Positions 1 to 8,358 of a stretch of 64,000 bases of DNA are shown here, one piece after another. A program made the position numbers and the translations under genes. The stretch spans positions 1-64,000 of the forward strand of contig CALRJS020000001.1 of the NCBI GenBank assembly GCA_943367595.1. Reading direction: 5' to 3'. The notes below the pieces were generated by a model. That model made no database searches. It was not told the origin of the DNA and saw only the letters and a list, made by a program, of their open reading frames with translations. Numbering within the stretch: the first letter of the stretch is position 1; every line of letters begins with the position of its first letter. Origin of the DNA: MW101C3 sp943367595 (GTDB taxonomy: Bacteria; Cyanobacteriota; Cyanobacteriia; PCC-6307; Cyanobiaceae).

Positions 1-629
1 CTTACGTCTCTCCGGCAGGGCCTGCAGGAAGGAGATCAGATCGGGGCTGGCAGAAAGCTGGGGCAAGGGACGAGAGCAGTCCCGACAAAACCGGCACCAG
101 CATGGCTGCACCAGCCGCCTTGTGCCTGACTTTCAGTCGGCCCTGGGCCGTTGAAGCCTTGGGCTTGGCAAGCTCTGTTGTGTCAAGCCGGCCAGACGAC
201 GACTTCGTTGCCCTCGCGAATGCCAAGACTTTGGTGGCTGGTTACAGGGGGTTCGCCTGGTTGGCGGCCTGCGTGAATCCCAACCGTGTCATCTGGGATC
301 TGCAGCAGCCACCGTTGTTTCCGTGGCTTGGAATACCGGCCAATCGGCCCCAGCTTGTGCACGGTTACCACCATCATCTGTCTTTGCGAACGCCCTAACG
401 GTTTCGGTCGCGAAATTGTCGGTGCCGCTGAGTTTTGGCGGGAGTCTCCAGTCTCGATTTTCCTCCACGTTCGCCCACAGGCTGAGCGTCCAGACTTTGC
501 AAGGAGGGTGGCCCCATGCGCGGATGTGACCGCTGTGGACTGAGAGCTTTGAAGGAGATTCTCTTATGATGCGGCCGAAAAGGGGTGACCGTAGTGACGC
601 AGATGCATGATCACGAGTGTACTCGCGGA
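1..629. other. no convincing gene
   Basis: Open frames exist on both strands, but none shows a recognisable domain and they overlap one another. I see no tRNA, inverted repeat with a T-run, or repeat array. The left edge may hold the end of a gene outside the window, but nothing supports one. Confidence 0.5.
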
Positions 630-1391
630 ATGAACGAGGTGGTGATCATTACCTCGGCAATCCTTCCGGCGCCCAAGGTGTTCATGCTTGCAATATCTGA
701 TCCTCAAGCCAGGCTTGTTCAGGTCTTCGCTTGCTTGCAACAGTGGATTCTGGAGGCCAAGGCCAAAAGGATTGTGATCTGCGACGGCACCGTTGATGCC
801 TCCTTGTTCTCGCCATTTTCTGAGCTTGCGAAGAATCATGGCGTCGAGCTTGAGGTGCTCACCTTCAGCTCAAGCCAGAGTTTGATTTCAAGGCTGGGCA
901 AGGGGTATGGGGAGGGAGAAATCCTTAGGCATGTGATGCTCAATAGCCGTCTTTTGCGCGATGCAAATTGCTTCTATAAGATTACAGGTAGATTGTATAT
1001 TCGAAATTTTCAAGAGATTTGCCTAAGTCATAGTGCGATTCCTGTTGTTTTCAACAGAAAGCCAAGGCCGGGAGTGGCCGATACGCGCTTTTTCAAGTGC
1101 TCTGTTGACTACTTTAAGCGAAACTTGATGGATGCTCTCAAGCAGGCGAATGACCCGAATGGTGTTTTTTTAGAGCATCTCTACTGTTCCATTCTTGAAG
1201 CTGACACTATGTTGGTTCCATTCAATATTCAGCCTCAGATCGTTGGTAGGTCCGGTACGACAGGGCGAGTGAATGGCGTGGGCGAGTATCCCCAGGAAGT
1301 GCTCTCGGCTGCCGAAGCAATGGCCATGACCCATCAGTCTTTTCGGTTCATTCCGCAGGCAGGCATTGCAGGGCTTCCCGAATCGAATTAG
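630..1391 (+). CDS. glycan-biosynthesis-like protein of unknown family
   Basis: About 253 residues. I chose the ATG that gives MNEVVIITSAIL, a typical beta-strand beginning of a nucleotide- or sugar-binding fold; an upstream start at 585 would add 15 unremarkable residues. Visible motifs are GKGYGEGEI and FYKITGRLYIRN, followed by VADTRFFK. I recall this combination from uncharacterised proteins in surface-polysaccharide clusters, where KITGR-type motifs occur in glycosyltransferase-like proteins. There is no signal peptide or membrane segment. The gene is visibly A/T-richer than its neighbours, as is usual for horizontally exchanged glycan genes. No other glycan gene is adjacent in the window. 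The function is not established. Confidence 0.6.
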   Translation: MNEVVIITSAILPAPKVFMLAISDPQARLVQVFACLQQWILEAKAKRIVICDGTVDASLFSPFSELAKNHGVELEVLTFSSSQSLISRLGKGYGEGEILRHVMLNSRLLRDANCFYKITGRLYIRNFQEICLSHSAIPVVFNRKPRPGVADTRFFKCSVDYFKRNLMDALKQANDPNGVFLEHLYCSILEADTMLVPFNIQPQIVGRSGTTGRVNGVGEYPQEVLSAAEAMAMTHQSFRFIPQAGIAGLPESN

Positions 1392-1483
1392 GGGAGTTGA
1401 GCGTAGCGAATTGAGCTCTGCGCAATGCGCCTTGTAAGTGGGATGCCCCGTTGATGTGACCAGCGACGAAGGCGTGCAACGTT

Positions 1484-1577
1484 AACCCAGCCAAGTCAAC
1501 CCAGCTGGGTCATCACAACCAAATCAACCCAGCTCGGTCAACCCAGCTGGGTCAACACAGCCAAATCAACCCAGCCA
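1484..1577. repeat. 14-nt degenerate tandem repeat array
   Basis: Six to seven consecutive 14-nt units with consensus AACCCAGCTGGGTC. Variants carry AACCCAGCCAAGTC or AACCCAGCTCGGTC. Part of the unit is palindromic (CCAGCTGG). The array lies in the gene-free interval 1392-1831 between the glycan-type gene and the FAD protein; the rest of that interval shows nothing else recognisable. Confidence 0.8.
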
Positions 1578-1831
1578 GGGATGACGAGATGCAGCCCCCC
1601 TTCGCGAAGACGGATAGGCCATCCCCAGGGAGCCTGACCAGGGACTTCTGAATCAGGCGGGCACCTGTGAAGCAGCTGGTTTCAGCTGCCACCTCCCTCA
1701 GATCCGTTCAGGTGAAGGCCTCGGCGAGGGCGAGGGAGAGGGAGAGAGCGGGGGCGCGGCGGGTACCGCAGCGTCCCCATCGGAGTGAGAATCGTTGTCA
1801 TTCTAGCAGCGGTGCTGCCGGCTGGGTGGGG

Positions 1832-3022
1832 ATGGCTGATCTGGTGATCGCCGGCGGCGGGCCGCAGGCCCTGACCCTCTGCGCCTTTCTGCTGCAGAAG
1901 CGCCCCCGCTGGCGCCGCCATCTGCGTGTGCTCGATCCCAGCGGCCGCTGGCTGCACCGCTGGCAGACCCAGCTGCAGGCCGGCGGCATCACCACGTTGC
2001 GCTCCCCCGCCCCGCACCACCCCCATCCCAACCCCGGCGCCCTGCGCGCGTTCGCCCACCAGCAGCGGCGCAGCCACGAACTGGAAGGCCCTTACGGCCT
2101 GCCGGCCACCGCCCTCTTTTCCGCGTTCTGCGCGCAGGTGGTGGAAGCCTTCGACCTGCAGGGGCAGGTGGAGGCGGCCAGCCTGGTGGATGTCGAGCTG
2201 CCGCAGGGCTCCCGCCAGCCGATGCAGCTGCAGCTCAGCGATGGCCGCCAGCTGCCGGCCCGGCGGTTGGTGGTCGCCACCGGCCCCGGGCCGGCGCTGC
2301 TGCCTGAGTGGGTGGAGCGGATCCCCCCGGGCCATCCCGCCGCGGCCTTGCAGCACAGCAGCGGCATCGACCTCACCGCCCTGCCGTCACTGCAGGGGGA
2401 GCGGATCCTGATCGTGGGCGGCGGCCTCACCGGCGGCCACCTGGCGCTGGGGGCCCTGGCCCGTGGCGCCTCGGTGCTGCTGCTGTGCCGGCGCCAGCTG
2501 CGGGAGCAGCCCTTCGACGCCGACCCCGGCTGGTTCGGCCCTAACCGGCTCACACCCTTTCGGGCCGAACCCTGCTGGCGGGAGCGCCAGCGCCAGGTCC
2601 TGGCGGCTCGCAACGGCGGCTCGCTGACGCCCCAGCTGGCGGCGCGGCTGCGCCAGGCCATGCGCGCGGGCCAGCTGCAGCTCCAGCAGCACGGCGAAGT
2701 GGCCGCTGCCCGCTGGCTGGGCCACCACTGGCTGGTCCGCTGCCAGGGCGGTCAGCACCACCGGGTGGACCGGCTCTGGCTGGCCACCGGGCACCGGCAG
2801 GGGGTGAGCACCCATCCACTGCTGCAGCGCCTGCAGCGGCAACGCCCGATCGCCTGCCTCGACGATTGGCCGGTGTTACCGCACGACCTGCGCTGGCCGG
2901 GCACCCGCATTCACGTGATGGGAGGCCTCAGTGCGCTGCAGCTGGGCCCCGGCGCCCGCAACCTGTTCGGCGGCCGCGAGGCCGCGGCCAGGATCGTGGC
3001 GGCGCTGCGTCAGGACCGCTGA
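1832..3022 (+). CDS. FAD/NAD(P)-binding oxidoreductase, N-hydroxylase-like
   Basis: 396 residues from an ATG preceded by GGGTGGGG. The chosen start places the first Rossmann motif immediately at the N-terminus (DLVIAGGGPQALTLC), as expected for this fold; the frame extends upstream, but that extension is Arg/Ala-rich and unlikely to be coding. A second dinucleotide-binding motif follows at about residues 190-220 (ILIVGGGLTGGHLALGA), then a C-terminal LWLATGH segment typical of flavin monooxygenase folds. The two Rossmann sites resemble the SidA/IucD-like FAD-NAD(P)H family. The substrate cannot be told. It converges on glgX with about 100 bases between them. Confidence 0.75.
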   Translation: MADLVIAGGGPQALTLCAFLLQKRPRWRRHLRVLDPSGRWLHRWQTQLQAGGITTLRSPAPHHPHPNPGALRAFAHQQRRSHELEGPYGLPATALFSAFCAQVVEAFDLQGQVEAASLVDVELPQGSRQPMQLQLSDGRQLPARRLVVATGPGPALLPEWVERIPPGHPAAALQHSSGIDLTALPSLQGERILIVGGGLTGGHLALGALARGASVLLLCRRQLREQPFDADPGWFGPNRLTPFRAEPCWRERQRQVLAARNGGSLTPQLAARLRQAMRAGQLQLQQHGEVAAARWLGHHWLVRCQGGQHHRVDRLWLATGHRQGVSTHPLLQRLQRQRPIACLDDWPVLPHDLRWPGTRIHVMGGLSALQLGPGARNLFGGREAAARIVAALRQDR

Positions 3023-3125
3023 ACCTGGGTCCGAGGCATCGCCCCGGGAGCGCTGAACCCGAGCCCGTGGCGCCACCGCGGGGCTGCCGACCTCGAGACC
3101 TTGGCACACCCGCCAGGCGCACAAC

Positions 3126-5201
3126 TCAGAGCGCCTTCCCGTTGAGCAGGTGGGGCGCGAGCATCAGCATCAGGCTGCGGCTCTCCAGCGGCGCGCCGTC
3201 GTGCATCCAGCGGCTGGGCTCATGGGGGATGTCCTGGCCGGCCGGCAGGGCCGTGTCGATCACCCGCAGCCAGCCTTCCGGTGCCGTGGGCAGCTCGAAG
3301 TGCATGGGCTTGCTGTAGGCGTTCAGCCCACACCAGAGCAGAGGGCCGTGGGCGTGGTCGTTCAGGCTCCAGGCCAGCGTGTGCGACCAGCTGGCCCAGT
3401 CGGGTTGATGCAGTGCCACGCCGTGCCACTCCCGCCACAGGTGATCGCCGGGCAGGCCGGCCCCCTGGGCCCCTTCGGCGTAGGGGGTTTCCGGGTTCAG
3501 CAGGCTGAACAGATGGGTGCGCAGGTGCACCAGCCGCTGCAGGAAGAGCTTGAGGCCGAGGTCTTCGCCATCGGGACGCCAGTTCATCCAGCCGAGAGGA
3601 TTGTTCTGGCACCAGGTGTTGTTGTTGCCCCCCTGGCTGCGGCGCACTTCATCCCCCATCAGCAGCATCGGCACGCCCGGGGCCAGCAGCAGGGTGGCGA
3701 ACAGGTTGCGCAGCTGGCGGTTGCGAAGATCGTTCACGCCGGGGTCGGTGGTGGGACCCTCCACGCCGTGGTTCCAGCTGTTGTTGTGGTTGTCGCCGTC
3801 GCGGTTGTCTTCGCCGTTGGCGAGGTTGTGCTTGCCGTTGTAACTGACCAGGTCCGCCAGGGTGAAGCCGTCGTGGGCGGTGATGAAGGTGATGCTGCGG
3901 CCCACCGCCGGCGGGCGGCCGCCGTAGAGATCCGGGCTGCCGGACAGGCGCTGGGCCATCGCCCAGCAGCAGCTCTCGTCGCCCTTCCAGAAGCGGCGCA
4001 CGTCGTCGCGGAAGCGGCCGTTCCAGGTGCCCATGCGCCGCGCCGGGAAATCGTGGAGGCGGTAAAGGCCGCCGCAATCCCACGGCTCGCTCACCATCTT
4101 CAGATCGCTCAGCCGCGAATCCGCCTCCAGTTCCTCGAACAGGGGCGGCTGGTCGAGCGGCGCCAGATTCTCGCCGCGTGACAGGGCGATGCCCAGGTCG
4201 AAGCGGAAGCCATCGATGCCCAGTTCCAGCGCCCAGCAGCGCAGCGCCTCCATCATCAGCTGCCGCACCAGCGGGCGGTTGGCCGCCACCGTGTTGCCGC
4301 AGCCGGTTACGTCCAGGTAGTCCCCGTCAGGGTTCTGGTGGTAGTAGAGGCGATCGGCGAAGCCGCGCCAGCTGAGCGTGGGGCCATCCTGGTTGCCTTC
4401 GCTGGTGTGGTTCAGCACCACATCGAGCACCACCTCCAGGCCGGCCTGGTGGCAGGCCATCACCAGCGCCCGCACCTGGTCGCGCGCCTGCAGCGGGTCG
4501 TCGCCCAGCAGGTAGCCGTGATGGGGGGCCATCCAGCTGATCGGGCTGTAGCCCCAGTAGTTGTGGCGGCCGGGCGGGGCGTCCTGCGGGTCGAAGGCCA
4601 TCACCGGCAGCAGCTCCAGGGTGGTGACCCCGAGGCTCTTGAGATAGGGGATGGTGTCGATCAGGCCCAGCAGGCTGCCGCGCCGCTCCGGTGCCACCGG
4701 GCTGCTCTCGCCCTGGCTGAAGCCGGCCACGTGCAGCTCATACACAACGGTGCGCTGCCAGCTGTGGCGGGGGCGGGGCGCGGCGTTGAAGTCGAACAGG
4801 TCGCGTTCCGTGACCACCCCCTTCAGGCAGGAGGCGGTGTTGGGCGCGGTGCCGGTGGCATCGGCGCGGCGGTACCGCGACCAGCCGCTGATCGCCCGCG
4901 CGCAGGGATCCAGCAGCACCTTGGAGGGGTTGAAGCCGTGCGCTCCCGGCTGCAGCGGCCCGTAGACGCGATAGCCATAGCAGCAGCCGATGCCCACCCC
5001 CACCACTTCCACGTGCCAGTGATCGCCGGAGCGATGGCGGGCATCGAGCGGAATGATCCGGAAGGGTTCGGGCGCGTCGCCGTCGGTGAAGAGCAGCAGC
5101 TCCACCCGGGTGGCCAGTGGTGCCACCACTGAGAAGTTCACTCCCCGCACGGTGACGGCGGCGCCGAGGGGCCAGGGGTGTCCCAGGTGGGTCGAGGACA
5201 C
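3126..5201 (-). CDS. glgX: glycogen debranching enzyme (isoamylase-type, GH13)
   Basis: About 691 residues. It hydrolyses alpha-1,6 branches of (limit-dextrin) glycogen in the cytoplasm. An N-terminal CBM48-like region (HPWPLGAAVTVRGVNFSV) precedes a GH13 barrel with DVVLNHTSEG (region I), FRFDLG (nucleophile Asp), SEPWDCGG (acid/base Glu) and ITAHDGFTL (third acid). The NGEDNRDGDNHNNSWN stretch is characteristic of the GlgX/TreX group. I placed the start at a GTG giving VSSTHLGHPWPLG; a TTG eight codons upstream is an alternative, and the frame stays open to 5381 with an unlikely low-complexity stretch. The head-to-head neighbour begins about 50 bases away, so both promoters must lie in that short gap or within the genes. 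Confidence 0.92.
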   Translation of the reverse strand: MSSTHLGHPWPLGAAVTVRGVNFSVVAPLATRVELLLFTDGDAPEPFRIIPLDARHRSGDHWHVEVVGVGIGCCYGYRVYGPLQPGAHGFNPSKVLLDPCARAISGWSRYRRADATGTAPNTASCLKGVVTERDLFDFNAAPRPRHSWQRTVVYELHVAGFSQGESSPVAPERRGSLLGLIDTIPYLKSLGVTTLELLPVMAFDPQDAPPGRHNYWGYSPISWMAPHHGYLLGDDPLQARDQVRALVMACHQAGLEVVLDVVLNHTSEGNQDGPTLSWRGFADRLYYHQNPDGDYLDVTGCGNTVAANRPLVRQLMMEALRCWALELGIDGFRFDLGIALSRGENLAPLDQPPLFEELEADSRLSDLKMVSEPWDCGGLYRLHDFPARRMGTWNGRFRDDVRRFWKGDESCCWAMAQRLSGSPDLYGGRPPAVGRSITFITAHDGFTLADLVSYNGKHNLANGEDNRDGDNHNNSWNHGVEGPTTDPGVNDLRNRQLRNLFATLLLAPGVPMLLMGDEVRRSQGGNNNTWCQNNPLGWMNWRPDGEDLGLKLFLQRLVHLRTHLFSLLNPETPYAEGAQGAGLPGDHLWREWHGVALHQPDWASWSHTLAWSLNDHAHGPLLWCGLNAYSKPMHFELPTAPEGWLRVIDTALPAGQDIPHEPSRWMHDGAPLESRSLMLMLAPHLLNGKAL

Positions 5202-5254
5202 GGGCTGTGAAGTGCTGCGGTTCAAGCTAGTCGTGTGTTGCCCCCCTGGTGCGG

Positions 5255-5899
5255 ATGTCGGCGTTCTTGCCCGCGGCGTTGGAGGAGGGGCGGCCGCCGC
5301 AGCAGGTGCTGCCCGGGCTGTGGGTGTTTCCCCCCAACCGCGACACCCAGGGCGGCACCGCCTGGTTGCTGTCGGTGCCACAGCGCCCGCCCATGTTGAT
5401 CGACTGCCCGGCGCTGACGGCGGCGAACCTGGCCGCGCTGGCGGGGCCGCCAGGCGCGATCGTGCTCACCGGCCGCGCCGGCCACGGCCGCTGCCGCCGC
5501 CTGCAGGAGGCGATCGGCTGGCCGGTGCTGGTGCAGGAGCAGGAGGCCTACCTGCTGCCGGGGCTGCCGGAGCTGCGGCCTTTCGGCGCTGCCCACGACC
5601 TTGCTGACGACCTGCGGTTGCTGTGGACGCCGGGCCCTTCGCCCGGGGCCTGCGTGCTGCATGCCAGCGGCGTCCACGACCTGCTGTTCTGCGGACGGCT
5701 GCTGGTGCCGCTCGCTCCCGGACGCCTGGGGCCGCTGCGCACCGCCCACACCTTCCACTGGCCGCGGCAGCAGCGCAGCCTGGAGCGCCTGCAGCACTGG
5801 CTGCCGCCGGGGGCGCCCCGCTGGATCGCCACGGGGGCCGGCCTGGGTGCCCTGCGCGGTGAGAAGTTGGTGCCTGGTACCCCTCCGACGGCACATTGA
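5255..5899 (+). CDS. degenerate metallo-beta-lactamase-fold protein
   Basis: 214 residues; a GTG two codons upstream could also start it. The order of segments follows the MBL fold: VFPPNRDTQGGTAWLL, then LIDCPA, then VLTGRAGHGRCRRLQEAIG where active enzymes carry the H-x-H-x-D-H metal site, then LHASGVHDLLFCGRLLV where they carry the distal metal residues. The metal-binding His/Asp pattern is missing, so hydrolase activity is doubtful. It is divergent from glgX. The assignment rests on fold-pattern reading only. Confidence 0.6.
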   Translation: MSAFLPAALEEGRPPQQVLPGLWVFPPNRDTQGGTAWLLSVPQRPPMLIDCPALTAANLAALAGPPGAIVLTGRAGHGRCRRLQEAIGWPVLVQEQEAYLLPGLPELRPFGAAHDLADDLRLLWTPGPSPGACVLHASGVHDLLFCGRLLVPLAPGRLGPLRTAHTFHWPRQQRSLERLQHWLPPGAPRWIATGAGLGALRGEKLVPGTPPTAH

Positions 5900-6126
5900 G
5901 GGGTGATCAGGGGCGGTGAATCGGGAAAACCTTGGCCAAGCAAGCGGTTTCGGTTGCCCCGGTCGCCCTTCCCCCATACGATTGGCCCGCCAGGTGATCC
6001 GGCCGAGCGTCCAGCCGTTGGTTGGTCTTCGTGGTCGGTTCGTTTTCACCGCATGGCGGGAACGGCTCCTTCCGCTCCGCCCCACTCCCGCCCCTCTCCA
6101 GATTTCTGCCCCCAGATTCCCGCCCA

Positions 6127-6402
6127 ATGAACAAAGCTGACCTCGTCAACCTCGTTGCGGCTCGCACCGAGCTCACCAAGACCGAAGTGTCGAAGGTCGT
6201 CGACGCCGCCATCGAAACCATCATCGATTCGGTGGTGGAAGGCAAGAAGGTGTCCATCCTCGGCTTCGGTTCCTTTGAAGCCCGTGAGCGTTCCGCCCGC
6301 CAGGGTCTGAACCCCAAAACCGGTGAGAAGATCGCCATCCCCGCCAAGCGGGTGCCCGCCTTCACGGCCGGCAAGCAGTTCAAGGACCAGGTTCAGGGCT
6401 GA
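6127..6402 (+). CDS. hup: HU-family DNA-binding protein
   Basis: 91 residues, the normal length. It binds and bends DNA non-specifically as a nucleoid protein. It begins MNKADLVNLVAARTELTK and contains the family signature GFGSFEARERSARQGLNPKTG in the beta-arm region. The upstream frame is open, but the ATG at this position gives the canonical HU N-terminus. gluQRS follows within about 20 bases, so the two may be cotranscribed. Confidence 0.97.
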   Translation: MNKADLVNLVAARTELTKTEVSKVVDAAIETIIDSVVEGKKVSILGFGSFEARERSARQGLNPKTGEKIAIPAKRVPAFTAGKQFKDQVQG

Positions 6403-6422
6403 TTCCCCGCGCCTCCAACGGT

Positions 6423-7370
6423 CTGCCCTCGCACCTGCAGGGGCTGATCGAAACGGGAGAGCGGCAGCGAAGCCGTCACCACCGTGGGCGCTTCGCTCCT
6501 TCTCCCACCGGCCCCCTGCATCGCGGCAATCTGCGCACTGCCCTCGTGGCCTGGCTGGAAGCCCGGCTGCAAGGGGGTGAGTTTCTGCTGCGCATTGATG
6601 ATCTCGACACCCCGCGCAACCGCGCCGGTGCCGAGGAGGCGATCCTGTCTGACCTGCGCTGGCTGGGCCTCCACTGGGATGGCCCGCCCGTGCGCCAGAG
6701 CGAGCGCACCGGCCTCTACGCCACGGTGCTCTCCGCCCTGCGCCGCCGGGGCCTGCTCTATCCCTGCCGCTGCAGCCGCCGCCTGCTCGCCGATGTGTCG
6801 GCGCCGCAGGGGGCGGTTTCGGTGTACCCGGGCTTCTGTCGCGCGCGTGCCCACGGCTGGGGCGTGGAGAACGGCCGCCTGCCCAGCTGGCGCCTGCGCC
6901 TCCAGGACGCTCCGCTCTGCTGGCCGGAGGCGATCGCCGCTCCCGGCCGGCTGGAGGCAGCCCGTGAGGTGGGGGATGTGGTGCTGCGCCGCGCGGATGG
7001 CTTCCTGGCCTATCACCTGGCCACCGCCGTCGATGAGCTGGCGCTCGGCATCACCACGGTGGTGCGCGGCGAAGACCTCTGGGCCGCAACAGCGCCGCAG
7101 GTGGCTGTGATGCAGTGCCTCGGTGCCACGCCCCCCACCTACTGGCATGTGCCGCTGTGGCGCGATGCACGGGGCGAACGGCTGGCCAAGCGGTCGGGAG
7201 CGGAGGGGCTGGCGGGGCTGCGCGCGCAGGGGCTCGATGCGGCGGCGGTGATCGGCCTGCTGGCCGCCAGCCTCGGCCTTGTGCCGGCGGGAAGCCGCCT
7301 GAGTGCCGCCGAACTGCTGCAAAACCTGAGCAGCACCGCGCTGAAACGGCGTTTATGCGGGAAGGCTTAA
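6423..7370 (+). CDS. gluQRS: glutamyl-Q tRNA(Asp) synthetase
   Basis: Transfers glutamate to queuosine at the wobble position of tRNA(Asp); it is a GluRS paralogue lacking the anticodon-binding domain. Seen: RFAPSPTGPLHRGN (HIGH-type motif), LLRIDDLDTPR, a zinc-site remnant YPCRCSRRLL with a downstream YPGFCR, and LAKRSGAEGL as the KMSKS-type loop. The first ATG, GTG or TTG in this frame is the GTG at 6546, which lies after the essential HRGN motif. The true start must be upstream and non-canonical. I propose the CTG that reads LPSHLQGLIETGERQ, which matches how I recall cyanobacterial homologues beginning; this start is uncertain. Confidence 0.85.
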   Translation: MPSHLQGLIETGERQRSRHHRGRFAPSPTGPLHRGNLRTALVAWLEARLQGGEFLLRIDDLDTPRNRAGAEEAILSDLRWLGLHWDGPPVRQSERTGLYATVLSALRRRGLLYPCRCSRRLLADVSAPQGAVSVYPGFCRARAHGWGVENGRLPSWRLRLQDAPLCWPEAIAAPGRLEAAREVGDVVLRRADGFLAYHLATAVDELALGITTVVRGEDLWAATAPQVAVMQCLGATPPTYWHVPLWRDARGERLAKRSGAEGLAGLRAQGLDAAAVIGLLAASLGLVPAGSRLSAAELLQNLSSTALKRRLCGKA

Positions 7371-7434
7371 GGAAGTGGCGCCAATCCGGGGGGGCAGGCC
7401 GTCCACACTGAAACCAACACGAAAACGGGGATTG

Positions 7435-7692
7435 ATGGGCGAACCCACACAGGCGGGCCTGCCAAAGGCGGTGCTGCCGTCAGCGCGGCGAGAGGCGGAG
7501 GCGCAGCGATGCCCGCGTTGCGGCGGCAGCGGCGTGCTGCGCCTGAGCGACCAGAAATTCCGCACCTGCCTGGATTGCCTCGGCCAAGGCCGGCTGCCCC
7601 AGTTCAGCTTCGAGCCCTCGCTGGAGCACAGGCTGCGCCGTCAGGACGCTCGGGCGCTCAACGCCGACCCCCTTTCTTCTGGCGCCAGATGA
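7435..7692 (+). CDS. small DnaJ-type zinc-ribbon protein
   Basis: 85 residues. One pair of zinc knuckles is seen: CPRCGGSG, then about 14 residues on CLDCLGQG, i.e. two CxxCxGxG units like half of a DnaJ cysteine-rich domain. There is no J domain and no membrane segment. The start is the ATG giving MGEPTQAGL; an earlier in-frame start would only add basic residues. Its last 35 bases overlap the end of a small minus-strand gene. Unknown role, perhaps a chaperone-like or photosystem-assembly helper by analogy with other single zinc-ribbon proteins. Confidence 0.65.
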   Translation: MGEPTQAGLPKAVLPSARREAEAQRCPRCGGSGVLRLSDQKFRTCLDCLGQGRLPQFSFEPSLEHRLRRQDARALNADPLSSGAR

Positions 7693-7774
7693 AGAAGGCG
7701 GCCGTGGCCACCACAACGGCCAACGGCGCTGCAGTGAGCAGGAGCAGGATGACGGCGGTCCAATCGGTATACAT
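7658..7774 (-). CDS. 38-residue single-pass membrane protein
   Basis: Reads MYTDWTAVILLLLTAAPLAV, continues through a second hydrophobic half, and ends WRQKKGGRR. That is one transmembrane helix with a basic C-terminal tail, the shape of small photosystem or NDH subunits. I cannot match it to a named subunit. It ends inside the zinc-ribbon gene on the other strand (convergent overlap of 35 bases). Support is the clean topology and the ATG-to-stop reading; no strong Shine-Dalgarno is seen. Confidence 0.45.
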   Translation of the reverse strand: MYTDWTAVILLLLTAAPLAVVVATAAFFIWRQKKGGRR

Positions 7775-7922
7775 CGCTGCAGGACGAACGTTGATCCATC
7801 ATTCCAGCCGCCCTGCCATGGGGAGCTCGCTGGCGCCACGCGCAGCTCTCGCACCTGAGGCGGCCATCGGCTCTGCCGCTGCCTCTTCGCCGGTGGCTCC
7901 CCCTGCCAGCCGGCAGGGAGGG

Positions 7923-8195
7923 ATGGCGCTGCTGCTGGGCCTGGGCACCGCGCTGCTGCTGCCCGCCGCGCTGCTGCTTGCCAGCGCCGTCCGGGCTGAT
8001 GTGCGCTTCGACGACTGCGTGACCGGCAGCGACGGCAGCGTCACCTGCGACACCCGGCCGGAGGGCAACACCTTAATGGATGACGAAGCCGCCCGCTTCG
8101 GCCTGCTCGACGGCGGCGATCCGGGCTGGCCGGAATTCAACCCCGGTGGCGACGGCGGCATGGGCGATGGCTTCGGCGACGGTTACTGGCCCTGA
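7923..8195 (+). CDS. small secreted acidic protein, picocyanobacterial type
   Basis: 90 residues from the ATG preceded by AGGGAGGG. The N-terminus is a signal peptide (MALLLGLGTALLLPAALLLA, cleavage near VRA-DV). The mature part is acidic and rich in Gly, Asp and Trp, with VRFDDCVTGSDGSVTCDTRP (two Cys) and an ending of GDGGMGDGFGDGYWP. I recall conserved hypothetical proteins of this pattern in Synechococcus/Prochlorococcus. An ATG at 7818 would add 35 residues and spoil the signal peptide. Role unknown. Confidence 0.65.
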   Translation: MALLLGLGTALLLPAALLLASAVRADVRFDDCVTGSDGSVTCDTRPEGNTLMDDEAARFGLLDGGDPGWPEFNPGGDGGMGDGFGDGYWP

Positions 8196-8268
8196 GCCGC
8201 AGCCGGTGTTTCGGGGGGCTGAACGGCGGGGGTTGAAGCCCAGCGCAGCTCGCAGGCCCCCCTTGCCT

Positions 8269-8352
8269 GGCAGCCCCCAGGCCCGCACTCCTCCCTCGGC
8301 TGCCCCCAGGCCGAGTCCACACCTGGCTGTCCCCAGGCCCGCACCCCTTGCC
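8269..8352. repeat. about 28-nt degenerate repeat, three copies
   Basis: Three consecutive copies built around GGCTGCCCCCAGGCCCGCAC lie between the secreted-protein gene and the 3' end of hypE. Copy lengths are 28, 28 and about 28-29 nt. Confidence 0.6.
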
Positions 8353-8358
8353 TGGCCT

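Noticed and set aside
1484..1577. Possible CRISPR array
   Set aside because: Units are 14 nt and directly adjacent without unique spacers, and there are no cas genes in the window.
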